The translations under genes were made by a program, and so were the position numbers. The notes below the pieces were generated by a model. The model did no database searches, was not told where the DNA came from, and saw nothing but the letters and a program-made list of their open reading frames with translations. From Lumbricus terrestris (Eukaryota > Annelida > Clitellata > Crassiclitellata > Lumbricidae): a stretch of DNA of 64,000 bases. The stretch covers positions 17,222,933 to 17,286,932 of the forward strand of contig OX457036.1 of NCBI GenBank assembly GCA_949752735.1. Reading direction: 5' to 3'. Shown here piece by piece: positions 51,172 to 62,962 of the stretch (positions are counted from its first letter, which is position 1; every line of letters starts with the position of its first letter).

Positions 51172-51607
51172 CATAGTTGTAAAAAACGTTTTTTTCCGTT
51201 TTTTATTCTCTCCCAAAAAACGTCTTTTTTTCGTTTTTTATTTTTTCCATCGTTTTTTATCGTTTTTTATTTTTTCTTTAACTTTATTTATTCATTTACT
51301 TTCTGTTATTATTTTCCTTAATTTTAATTTTTTTTCTGATATTCCTTGTTTTCCGCCAACTATCAAGGATTCAGCTAACTAAAGTCATTATTTCATCGTT
51401 TAACATCATCATTTAAGAGATAGCCTGCGTGTAGTAGGTTCCTAATCAATGTTTTCAAGGTTAAAATGCGGTTTTAGATGTAGCAAAGTCAAATTATTTA
51501 CCGTTTCCGTTTTTTATGGGTTTTTTGTCGTTTTTTATTTTTTCGAAAAAAAAACACGTTTTTAACCGTTTTTTTTATTCCGTTTCCATCGTTTTTTTAC
51601 ATCTATG
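51172..51607. mobile_element. hAT-like MITE (catagttgt family), first of a twin insertion
   Basis: Second copy of the family at 42019-42452, with the same ends. It is flanked by ccctaatc at 51164-51171 and 51608-51615; the right flank also serves as left flank of the next element. Confidence 0.9.
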
Positions 51608-51615
51608 CCCTAATC

Positions 51616-51974
51616 CAGTGGTTCCCAACCTTTTTTGACTTGAGGGCCACTTTTCTAAGTTGGAGGACACGAGGGCCACTTTTTCTTAGTTGAAGGACAT
51701 TAGGGGGCCACAGGGTTAAAATCGTATTAACTAAAAGCATATAAAATTGTTATAATTGATTCAAAATATAATGTTTGATGTTATTTATCGACATTTACAT
51801 AAAATAATTTGTAATAGAAAATAATAATGTTTTGTATCATGTCCAAATTGTTAATTTTTTCATATATTTTTGATAATTCTTTGAGAGATGAGAGCCATTT
51901 TCTGAGGCTGCGGGCCATTTTCTGAGGCCTGGCAGGCCACTTTTGGCCCGCGGGCCACGGGTTGGGAATCGCTG
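51616..51974. mobile_element. hAT-like MITE (cagtggttcccaacc family), second of a twin insertion
   Basis: Related to 28913-29250. It starts cagtggttcccaacc and ends ggttgggaatcgctg; ccctaatc flanks both sides (51608-51615, 51975-51982). Confidence 0.9.
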
Positions 51975-52855
51975 CCCTAATCCTTTACCCTACATGTATA
52001 CCCACACATTCACTAGCTGCAAATTCTGTTGTCTTCAACCTAGATGTTGTATTTCTTTACCAAAACCTCAAACCCTCAGCTTCTCCAATCACATCACTAT
52101 AATCATAACCGTGACGTTAGCAGAATCCGCCCAATTATCGATTTCAAAACTGCATCTAAAATAGCTACATGATTGTATAATAGTCCACACTAAATTTGAC
52201 TACTGTAATTTAATAAAATTATGCTCTTTCTGAACACCCATCCCAGAGTACACTTTGCATTCATCCTACCAACTTACCTAAGGGGCCGTCCATAAAGTAC
52301 GTCACGCTCCGGGGGGAGGGGGTGTAAGAAAGTGTGACAGTTTGTGACAGGGGGAGGGGGTCAGGCCATGTGTGACGTCACACATTCATTTTTTAAATTC
52401 TTGTATTTTTTTTGTTCTTAGTACCTAAAATCCGACCCGGCCCGGCCAGGCGTGTCTAAAACCCGGCCTGGTGGTATAAAAGTTGATTTCCCGTCACTAT
52501 CAAAGCGTTTAGGGACACACGTCACTATATCAGAGGCAGTGTTTAATCTAGACGTCTCTGGGGGGGAACTTTCCCCCCCCCAGGATTGACATTTCCCCCC
52601 CAGAAAAATTTCACAAAATGTTATTGGTTTTTAGTAACTTTTTCATCGTTGGTTTACTTGAAGTGTTATAATATACCGTGATATTATTTACTATTATATG
52701 ATTATAATGACATCATTTACTACTATAATATACGATACTATCATGTTGCAATGAATATAACTTACTGTATATATTTAGATAAACACTATTTTTTCTAACT
52801 AAAAACAGAGATGACATCTCTTCCAGAAAATTTGTCAAAATGGTAATAGTATTTA

Positions 52856-54078
52856 CACCGTGATTCAAAAAAAAGTAAGCCAAATTGTTTTTCATATATC
52901 TCCAGTGCCTGATAACATATCACGCTAAAATTTTCCAAATATTTAGAGAAGTGGACCAAGAATATGATTCCAAAATTTCATGAGGTAAACTTGAACGGAT
53001 AAAAAGATATGAATCCTTCAACTTCATATGCCAAATATTCAGTTTACAAGCAATTTTCTGTTAGATTCAATAAAATGTAAGTCATACTGTTTATCTTATA
53101 TCTCTAAAGCCTGATGATTAATCATACTAAAATTTTCCCAATATCTAGATAATTGAACCAAGAATATGATTCCAAAATATCACGTCACAAATTTGAACGG
53201 AGAGAAAGATATGAATACTTTAACGTCATCTCCCAAAATTGCAGTTTTCAGCAAGTCTGTTATGGTGTTCTTTGCGGTTTCAACGCTTGATAGTTCCCAA
53301 TTTTGGTCTTCAGTGATCCTGGAGTAAAAGTTAATGGAGCCTATTATTGCGACGGTCTACTGTCCCAACATCTTCTACCTGCAATCAGAAATTTAGCTCC
53401 AGAAGGCTGCTTTTTCAACAGGACAGTGCCCTAGCCCACAGAGCCAAGGAAACCATCGAAATGCTGACAAAAGAGACGCCAGACTTCATTTCTCCCACAT
53501 TATGGCCTCCGAACAGCCCAGATTTGAATCCTATAGACTATAAAGTGTGGAGCGTGATGCAAGAGCGAGCCTACCAGACAATAATCCATGATATAAACAA
53601 TTTGAAGCAACGCTTGTTGGAAGTGTACACGTGGGATGGCCTGGACCAGAGGATAATCGATGATGCTATTGCCCAATGGCGCCAGCGCCTCCAGGCTTGC
53701 GTGCAAGCAGGTGGAGGACATTTTGAGCATCTTATTTAATCAAATAATCAAACCATACTGATGGAATCATATTGTTAGTTCAATTCTCTACATATCTGGA
53801 AAATTTTAGGATGATTAATCATCAGGCCATAAAGATAATGAAAAACAGTATGACTTAATTTTATTGAATCTAACAGAAAATTGCTTGTAAACTAAAATTT
53901 CGGCAAATAAAGTTCAAAGATTCATATCTTCTTATCCGTTCGACTCTTTCTCATGAAATTTTGGAATCATATTCTTGGTCCACTTCTCAAAATATTTGGA
54001 AAATATTAGCGTGATATGTCATCAGGCATTGGAGATATATGAAAAACAGTTTGGCTTACTTTTTTTTGAATCACGGTG
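52856..54078 (+). mobile_element. Tc1/mariner-type element with long, internally duplicated inverted repeats
   Basis: It starts caccgtgattcaaaaaaaag and ends with its complement, between TA dinucleotides (52854-52855, 54079-54080). The inverted repeats are long: an outer module (about 52856-53050 with its partner near 53885-54078) and a similar inner module (about 53060-53225, partner near 53770-53880). The interior holds a broken transposase. Confidence 0.85.
53290..53739 (+). pseudogene. Tc1/mariner transposase, C-terminal catalytic part, broken
   Basis: The open part (to the stop at 53737-53739) has LLFQQDSALAHRAKE (second catalytic Asp) and WPPNSPDLNPIDYKVW (third acidic residue is Asp, as in mariner-type DDD), then a C-terminal helix region. 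Upstream pieces of the same protein lie in another frame, with a one-base slip near 53417 and no N-terminal DNA-binding half. Non-functional. Confidence 0.88.
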
Positions 54079-54679
54079 TAGTTGCTGTTTAGTGTTTACA
54101 TCATTGCATTACATGAACTGTTATAATAATATAACCGTAATATTATTTACTGCTACATGGTGGTAGTAATTATTTACTGTTAAATTATATGACAAAATCC
54201 AGCAAAAATGAGTATAATTTACTATTAATATTTGTACAAATACTATTTTTGTACAACTGAATGGCTATCAAGTGCTATCCTTCACATTTTAACTGTCAAA
54301 TTTCAAAATGTTTTGGTCCTATTATCTGAACACCCAGTAAAACAACATCATTAGGCCTACTACAAGACTAGTGGCTTCTTGATTTTGGTACCGGTAGTTT
54401 ATTAGCTATTGGTAGATTTGTGTACCATTAAATATGATTTCAGAAAGTGTGTACTGGTCAGCAACTCAGTGTCATGTGGAGAAACTGGGATAAGCTGACA
54501 GTTTCTGATTACAGTGCTGAAAAGTCAGCTTATTTACTCATGTAAACAGTAATTCATTAGAATAACCCAGCAACAGCAGAGCTGCTGAACACGATACATA
54601 AAGATTTTTTAAATTCTAATTATATAATATATATACTGAAATCCTAAAACACTTTTTATCAGTATTGAAATAATGGAGT

Positions 54680-55440
54680 TATTTTGTTAAAATGGCATCT
54701 TCAAAGGGTACCATTGCAATGTGGAAATTCAAGAAGTTTCTAATGAGTCACTGAAAAGTACAGCTATTGTGTTAATATGACACCTTAAAATGCTGCCATT
54801 GCAATGTGGAAATTAAAAAAGTTTCTAATGGATCACTGAAAAAGTACAGAATTTTTTAAAGTTGACACTTTAAAATGCTGCCATTGCAATGTGGACATTC
54901 AAAAAGTTTCTAATGGATCACTGAAAAAAGTACAGGTATTTTGTTAAGATGACACCTTAAAATGTTGCCATTGCAATTTGGAAATTCAAAAAGTTTCTAA
55001 TGGGTCACTGAAAAAAGTAGGCTACAGCTCTTTTGTTAAGATGACACCTTAAAATGCTGCCATTGCAATGTGGAAATTCAAAAAGTTTCTAATGGGTCAC
55101 TGAAAAAAGTACAGCTCTTTTGTTAAGATGACACCTTAAAATGCTGCCATTGCAATGTGGAAATTCTAAAAGTTTCTAATGGATCACTGAAAAAGTACAG
55201 CTATTTTGTTAAGATGACACCTTAAAATACTGCCATTGCAATGTGGAAATTCAAAAAATTTCTAATGGGTCACTGAAAAAGTACAGCAATTTTGTTAAGA
55301 TGACACCTTAAAATACTGCCATTGCAATGTGGAAATTCAAAAAGTTTCTAATGGATCACTGAAAAAAAGTACAGCTAATTTGTTAAGATGACATCTTAAA
55401 ATACTGCTATTGCAATGTGGACATTCAAAAAATTTCTAAT
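54680..55440 (+). repeat. 80-85-bp tandem repeat, about nine copies
   Basis: Each unit contains gttaagatgacaccttaaaa, tgccattgcaatgtgg and agtttctaatgg. Non-coding; part of the nested 3 kb element. Confidence 0.92.
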
Positions 55441-55764
55441 GGGGAGGGGGTTTGCCCGCTCCCCATTACCCCCCCTCAGTGCACTACGCGCTTCACGAGC
55501 GTCCTTCGGACGCTCAATTGTCTCCCCTCCCAGAAACCTCAATTCCCCCCCAGCGGAGGGGGACTAGATTAAACACTGTATCAGAGGGATTAGGGACAGT
55601 ATCCTAGGGTTTAGAGGGTTAGGTAAATGGTTGTTTTTAAAAAATTGTTCGAAAGTGTGACGTACTTTAGGGGGGGGTCCGAGATTTGTGACAGTTTGTG
55701 ACAGGGGGAGGGGTGTCAAAAATGGTCAAAAATAGCGTGACGTACTTTATGGACGGCCCCTAAA

Positions 55765-58270
55765 TCTCTTCTCTTGTCAACTGATCTCTTCACGGGTCTT
55801 TCACTCACAACTGAAAAAACACAATGCTGTTTCTGTTTCACAAATTAATTATATCCCGATTCATCCTCACCTCTTTTGCCGCTTCAATTCTAAACACCAT
55901 TCATGTTATATTCTGCCTGCCGAACTCTGGATCTTAATTAACCCTCTTCCTGCCGTAATCTGGATGTTAACCCTCTGCCTATAGATTTTGCTCTGTTTTG
56001 ATTAAGCACATGGGATAAATCAGTTCCTGCAACATCGTTAATTTAAGCGCTGTATAAATGGTCGAGTTTACATTATAGCTACAATGCAGAAGATCGAGCT
56101 GCTTCGTTTATAAATATCCATGAACCAGGCTTATTTACAACTAGCAGTCTAGCAGCTACATGATAATATCATGTAGCTGCTGTAGACTGCTAGTTGTAAA
56201 TAAGCAATGCCTTTTAAAGAAGTCCACTCAGAAGCGCTCCCAGTCCAATCACGATGACACATAATAGTTTTAAGGAGCCTGTAAAACACCATCTTTTGAA
56301 GTGCCCGTCCCATATGACGAGAAATAAGGATGGCAACACTAATCAATGTTATTAACCTTGATACGACAGTCTGGCTATACGTCTCTGCTTCCTTTTAGAA
56401 TTAATTAACAATTATTATTGTTCGGACAGATTTCTGGAAAACTAGTTTGTGTTCATTGCAAGCAATTAGGCCTATTATAGATAGGCCCTATTATAATTAC
56501 CGGTACACATCGCTAGGCCTAAAACGACATGTCAACTGAGTCGACCAGCATTTATATGAGTCAATTAACCCACCCTAATGAGTCAACTTGACCAACAACC
56601 AGGATTTTAGGATTGCCAATGGTCAGTAAAGCTTGGTATGAATATAAACGTTAATTGTTGACTCCGCCACTGGTTGCACTCTGCCAGTGCCAGTCCCAAG
56701 CGCCTGCAGGGTAAAGGAGAAAGGCGACACTAATCATCTTTGAAATGGCAGTGTGGTTTAACAACAACAACAACATTGCAACAACAGCAACAACAAATGT
56801 CTTGGATTTAACTCTACCACTGCCGGTAGCCTAGCCTACTTTTCGTAATCGTAATCGTAAACTCGAAATTTCTAAAGCGCCACTCGAAAGCCAAGCGCGG
56901 GGCATCAGCTTATTCACGAGCGCTGCGTTGAGTTAGAAGGATTGTCCGTGAGAGTAGTCCGTGGTGGTCCGGATCGAGTTACCATAGGATCAGAGGGGCG
57001 CGGAACAGCAACTAGGCCTACTTTTGAAGTGCCCGTCCCATGACTGGAGAAATAAGGATGGCAATAAAGATAAATTAAGATAAGATAAGAATATTCTTTA
57101 ATATATCCGCATTTTGGTGTAGGCCTACATACAATTAAGGTATAATAAACAAACGTACATCATTTCTATATCCAATTAATGTCAAAATGTTTTAGAATAG
57201 CATAAAATCCGAAGTCCAAATCCAATATAAATCTTAAATTTAAAAAAGAAGTTCTTTTAATGACCAACAATTTATGCTGCACTTTTTTGGTTTATATGGT
57301 ATTACATTTCAATAAATTATGATACGTACAGCATCCTCGTTAAAAATGATTTCCTCGTTATATGCGTGTCGTGCGAAGCAGGCCGTATTTCGTATAACTT
57401 GTACATGTAATCGTTCTGCGGTTTGTCAGATTGAATGTCAATAAACGAAGATTATTATTATAGGTTGTCCGCCCTAGGAATGATTCGGTCATGTAGCCAT
57501 GGAAGGCTGGATAAGGCTGGGGCCTCAATGGTGGGAGGAGAGGGTTTAATACATGTCCTGGATTAAGTAGGAGGGCAGCGAAGAGCCTCCCGTCCAGTGA
57601 TGCCACAGCTGGGTTTTTTCCACTAGATCTGGGTTTTTTGGCCTTCGTCTGGGTTTCTGTTTTTTGTTGGCAAAATCTGGGTTTATTTTGGTGAGTTGAC
57701 ATTTTGCACTTACAACACATGAATATTCTGTGAAATTCAATGTAAAATGGTTGTGATACATAATTTTTCACTAATTTTAATTTTAAACTCCACAATCAAG
57801 ATCAGATTCTCATGCTGTCAATTCACAAATAATTTATAACCTGAGGAATAGTTCTGCACAGAAATAAACCATTTTGACATTTCATAATAGGTCAGGTCAC
57901 TCGTTGTTAAGCCGTATTACATCTATAACATGCATATACAGGTATACACACTATAGGTCAGGTCTATCCTCTAGTGGTAGGCCTATAATAGCCAAGTTGT
58001 TGCAGAGTAGGCCTATTAATGTTCCAGGTGGTTGAAACGTTGGATTGTTGGTGTACCGGGGTATTAAGAAAATTTGACTGGAAACCTCGGACAACTTTAA
58101 AACTTTGTAAACTTGAGCCACGTGTGTTATGTGCTTGCAATTCTGGTACTCTCGACCCACTGCGCATGCGCACACGAATATATCGATTAAGCTTATTGTC
58201 AGTATGAATCCCGAGTCTCTGACAACTTTGACAATTGATATTTTTAAAGTTGTAGTTACATTTTATTCGA
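55765..58270. other. Intergenic repeats, no gene seen
   Basis: Holds a long near-perfect hairpin (56129-56205), a gcgctatataaat-type fragment (56205-56350), the block 56850-57000 related to 10735-10890, and a retroposon end with ATT tail (57359-57463, related to 3371-3475). Short ORFs here show no splice-supported coding pattern. Confidence 0.5.
56129..56205. repeat. Near-perfect inverted repeat, about 37-bp arms, 3-nt spacer
   Basis: The left arm starts gcttatttacaactagcag and the right arm is its complement, apart from one 2-bp indel; the spacer is aat. Confidence 0.92.
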
Positions 58271-58280
58271 CTCTTTTGAC

Positions 58281-60072
58281 CAGGGGCGGATCCAGGGGGG
58301 CCAATCCGGCCATGGCCCCCCATTTCAAGTCACCACGGGGCGTGGCCCCCATCCATGGTGGCCCCCAAAAAAATTCAGGGTGTCAGTCATGCACAGGAGA
58401 ATTAATGTATAAATGTAATTAAAATCTATAATAAAAATAATGTATAAATGTAATTAAAATCTAATATAAATCTCTCACGCAATTGCATTGTCTTAATATA
58501 AAGCATCGAAATGAAACAATCTTTCAACAGTATCCAACTATGATTTATGGCACGCAATGTATGTTATTCGTGTATATATTCATAGTAAATTGTAAAAACA
58601 TTAACACCAATAAACACAATTATAACTAAGTACAACTAACTACTAATTACAAATCAAGTTAACACTAACAACAGTGTTTGGGATGTAATTTATTTTTTGC
58701 TGATGCCAAAAAATATCAGGGCGAAACATGTTAAGTTTTGAGTTTAGTCTATATGTGCAAGAAAATGCGGTGAATGATAACACATGTTTACTCCTTGTTT
58801 TTATTTATATCTTACTATATATCATTCAGTAGTGGAAAGTATTTTATTTATTCTAATCTTAAAAAGTCATCAGTTTTTTAGATGGAAAATTGAACACCTT
58901 TTTGAAGATTTCGGACGGTTCACTAAAAATTCACAAGTGTTTTGGGAAGCGAAATTGAACACCTTTTTTTAAAATTTCACACGGAAGAATAAAAAGTCAT
59001 CGCTCTTTTTAGACGAAAAATTAAACACCTTTTTTAAGATTTCGCACGGATGACTACAAAAAGTCATCAGTTTTTTGGGATGCTAATTTGAACACCTTTT
59101 TTTGAAAATTTCGCACGGAAGACTAAAAAGTCATCACTCTTTTTAGACGAAAAATTAAACACCTTTTTTAAGATTTCGCTCGGATGCCTACAAAAAGTTA
59201 TGTTTTTTGGGATGCTAAATTGAACACCTTTTTGAAAATTTCGCACGGAAGACTAAAAAGTCATCACTCTTTTTAGACGAAAAATTAAACACCTTTTTTT
59301 TAAGATTTCGCACGGCTGACTACAAAAAGTAATCAGTTTTTTGGGATGCTAAATTGAACACCTTTTTTGAAAATTTGGCACGAAAGACTAATAAGTCATT
59401 ACTCTTTTTAGACGAAAAATTAAACACCTTTTTTTCAGATTTCGCACGGATGACTACAAAAAGTCATCAGTTTTTTGGGATGCTAAATTGAACACCTTTT
59501 TTTGAAAATTTCGCTCGGAAGACTAAAAAGTCATCACTCTTTTTAGACGAAAAATTAAACACCTTTTTAAAGTTTTCTCACGGATGACCAAAAAGTCATC
59601 AGTTTTTTGGGAAGAAAAATTGAACACCCTTTTTGAAGATTTCCAGCGGATTACTTAAAGAAGATCATCTAGTTTTCGGGAAATAAGTTTTTAAGTAAAG
59701 TCAATATTTATTGAGACCTTACGGCACTCTTATAAGCACTGAAAAGAACAGCTATTTTGTTAAGATAACAGCTTAAAATGCTACCATTGCAATGTGAAAA
59801 TTCAAAAAGTTTTTGGTGGGGAGGGGCATATCCCCTCCCCACACCCCTCCCCTACCACTCTCGGCGCTGCGCACCTCATGATTGTCTTCAGATCTACCCC
59901 TCCGGAAACCTCAATCCCCCCAGAGGTGGGGGCTAAATTAAACTGTGCTTTTGGCCAAAAACGACTAAAAAAGTTCATCAGATTTTTGAGCGAAAGATCA
60001 ACGAAAAATTTTCCGACCCCAGCCCAAAAAAATATTTGGCCCCCCCTTCGAAACGTTCTGGATCCGCCACTG
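58281..60072. mobile_element. 1.8 kb hAT-like element with internal tandem repeats
   Basis: Ends caggggcggatccag and ctggatccgccactg; cttttgac flanks both sides (58273-58280, 60073-60080). The interior has about seven copies of a roughly 120-bp repeat (58850-59690, core gactaaaaagtcatcactc) and a fragment of the 52537-55578 family. No transposase. Related to the short MITE at 30721-31032. Confidence 0.88.
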
Positions 60073-61249
60073 CTTTTGACGAACATTTTGTTAATCCTCA
60101 TGCGAACAAGCGAAAACCCAACTTAATTTGAACAAAGGGGGTATAAAATAGCTCATATGGAAAGTCTGGGTTTTTCTGGGATTTTTTCGGAAGGAAATCT
60201 GGGTTTATTTCAAAAACCTCAGTGGCAACACTGCTCCCGTCTGCCGTTCTACACAGAGCCTCGAATGTAGGATTGTCCTCAGGAAGGTAATAATACTAAT
60301 CAATGACTTCAATGTGGGCCTAATTAACCTTGATATGACAGTCTCTGCTTCCTAGTGCAGAATGTAGTGGAGTTAATTAACAATTGTTAGGACATATTTC
60401 TGGAAAACTAATTTGTGCTCATTGCAAGCATTTATTAGTTATTATAAATTTATAATTACCGGTACACATCGATCGCTAGGCCCAACTCGCCCGTTTAGTT
60501 AATTGATATCTGCTGGTGTTTAGGGCGGTTCCAAACCAATCGTGGGAACATTGGTTTTCTGTGAGCACGAAGTACTGCTGTGTTTTGTTGGGCTTGGTCG
60601 TTTTGGATTTTCCGGGTTTTCCGTGTACGAGGAACTGGAGGGATTGTCAGTTGCCAGAGTTTTATTGATGCAATTGGGACGGGATTTCCATACTTTCATT
60701 TTCGTTTTTGAAGCATATAAATATTCGGGAAAGTGTGGTTGTGGTATGTTCGTCACTGCATGATCATCAGCAGTTAACGTTTTGTTGAGACACGGTCTTG
60801 TTGCTTTGAAAGACATTCAGTTGGATTGCATTTACCCTGCATTAATTTGAAGGTATAATAATTAGTATTTCTGTAAATTACATTTTGCGGGTAACCCTGC
60901 ATTTGAGCGTCTTTTAATATTTATAGATCTATCTGGCTGCATAGAATGGAAAGTATGATACAAACTATTCTTTGCGTAAATGGAAGTGGGATTGCGTTTA
61001 AATGGAGGATGAATTCATTGAAATAATTAAATACGCTAAAACACAGGATGTTCAGCGACAATCAAATAGTCTACTCCGAAATACAGTTTTACCATTTAGT
61101 TGCAATGGATTGATGAAAAGAATTTTCGTGCTAAAATTGCTACGGTTTTCTTAATCGGTTGCTTACGGTTGGCACTTTAATCTCTACATATTATTATTAT
61201 TATTATAAGATGTACTCTGACCTTGTTCCAGGTTGCAGTTTACATTATA

Positions 61250-61365
61250 CAGTGTGTGTGTGTGTGTGTGTGTGTACGTGTGTGACACTGTGTGTACGTG
61301 TGTTTGCGTACGTGTGTTTGCGTACGTGTGGGTGCGTGTGTGTGTGGGTGTGCGCATGCATGTGC
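61250..61365 (+). repeat. GT-rich microsatellite
   Basis: GT repeats with interspersed gtacgtgtg variants give false Cys/Val-rich ORFs. Confidence 0.9.
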
Positions 61366-61667
61366 CAGCATCAAACAAAGTGACCTTCAAACTGATTTTT
61401 TCACAATGAGAAGATTGAACATGCATGCTCTGGTTAATCTGCGTCTGTTGAGTGTTGGCAGATGACCAGTGTTACGTTTATTACCATTGAGATAATTCAT
61501 ATTTGATTGTGTAAAGTGATGTTTCATTTTCTCTATATGTTTTTAAAATATCCATAGTCAAGTTGAATATCGGGCATTTTCGTATAAATTTTATATTTTA
61601 TGTGCAAAATCATTTCAGATGCATTTTTCATTTAGGAAACATATATACATCACAGTACTTTTGGTAA

Positions 61668-61888
61668 GGCGCGGTGGTGTAGTGGTGGCGTCATTGCCTT
61701 GAAGCCGGAAGGTTCGAGGTTCGAATCCACCTCGCCGCGTAAGGACCTTGGGCAAGTCCTTCACTCACAATTGCTCAGCGCTTCGGCATGAAACTCCGAT
61801 GCAGTGTCCGCTCTGCATTCGGGAGCGCCTCTGAGTAGAGAGAGCTTGAAGGGGCGCTATAACAAGTGCACATACAAACAAACAAACA
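61668..61888 (+). mobile_element. tRNA-derived SINE copy
   Basis: It contains gcgcggtggtgtagtggtgg (box A-like) and ggttcgaatccacc (box B), and the same body and end as 25022-25240, followed by an aaac microsatellite tail. Confidence 0.82.
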
Positions 61889-62962
61889 AACTTCACCATA
61901 TGGGGGGATGGTATTTAGGGTAATGTTAGCACTCTGCATGAAGACTGAAGAGTGTACAGATGTGGGATTGCTTTCCGCACATATCCTCCCAAACGTCGAC
62001 TCAACCTTCCATTCGGCAGATGGCATTGGTAAAAGGAGCAGTAGGACGTGATGACACCTAGTATGGCTGCCAAACAGTTAAATTCAACTCCTGTAATAAA
62101 TTGTTATCATCCGTTCATACTATGAATTGTGATCATACTGCGTTTTGTCAGTTGGAAATTAAACAAAGATCTGCTATATATATACAATTATACATATATA
62201 CTTGATATGAATACAAGGACTTTGTATTACTGGAATGATTACTTGTAAATATTTTGTGGTCATCCATTTCACTATCTGCGATAGATGTCGCCCCCACTTA
62301 AAATTCTAATATAATAATTTTTTTTCGTTCAACAATCCAGTTGACAGACCGCAACCGGTTTACAGTGTGCACTTATGCAGAACTTTGAAACAGTTTACAG
62401 GAACTCAGATAACAGAATACATAAATCTTAACAATACTAACAGAACAGACAGCCTGCAATAATGCTAAGATTTTGTTTTGAATCTCCAAAGGCATTTTTT
62501 TATTTTTGCAAACATAATTATTTGTCAATCTGCCTTCATATATTTACTTAATTTATTGCTTTTATTTTGTAAACAAGATGTTAAATTTTCCTGGCACTCC
62601 TATTATCGTCCAAAATCTTGTACAAGGCGCTCATAATTATTAGAAGATCCTGGTCCTGTGTATAAACAGTTCTTGATATGAACCATTCAACCATTTGACA
62701 GTTTAGCAACTTTGAACAGCACCAATGCATTTCTGTTAGATGTGAGAAGGTTTTCATTTGAACTGCTTGAATTCCAAGAATATTGGCATGTCAAATTGTC
62801 CTTACGAGTTAGCAAACTTTTATTGTGCTGGCACTGGAAATATGAAACGAATGTTGGAAAAAATTCTTCCAGGATTGAACGTAGTAATGCCTTGTGATAT
62901 TTGCTATGTACCGGTACATGTAGTGTATTCTTAGAAAGTCTGTTCTTATGAAATTGTAGAAA

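Larger units (their letters stand above)
52537..55578. mobile_element. 3.0 kb inverted-repeat transposon nested in the Harbinger-like MITE
   Basis: Ends cagtgtttaatctag and ctagattaaacactg; tatcagagg (9 bp) flanks both sides (52528-52536, 55579-55587). Inside are a Tc1/mariner element (52856-54078) and about nine tandem copies of an 80-85-bp unit (54680-55440, core ccattgcaatgtggaaattc). A fragment of the same right end is at about 59740-59950. Superfamily uncertain: ends look hAT-like, but the duplication is 9 bp. Confidence 0.82.
52282..55760. mobile_element. Harbinger-like MITE, expanded by nested insertions
   Basis: Ends ggggccgtccataaagtacg and its complement are flanked by TAA (52279-52281, 55761-55763). 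Only about 440 bp belong to this element; the rest is the nested 52537-55578 element. Ends with gtgacagtttgtgacagggg repeats on both sides confirm the pairing. Confidence 0.85.
60081..62955. other. Region upstream of the kinase gene
   Basis: No coding exon is evident. It contains a GT microsatellite (61250-61365), a SINE (61668-61888) and a dispersed fragment (62330-62372). A 5' untranslated exon and promoter of the downstream kinase gene probably lie here, because an acceptor-like ttgtag precedes the kinase ATG by a few bases, but I could not place them. Confidence 0.45.

Noticed and set aside
60520..60816. ORFs of 73 and 98 codons on opposite strands
   Set aside because: No family pattern, no clear splice context; they might overlap a 5' untranslated exon of the kinase gene but cannot be supported as coding.
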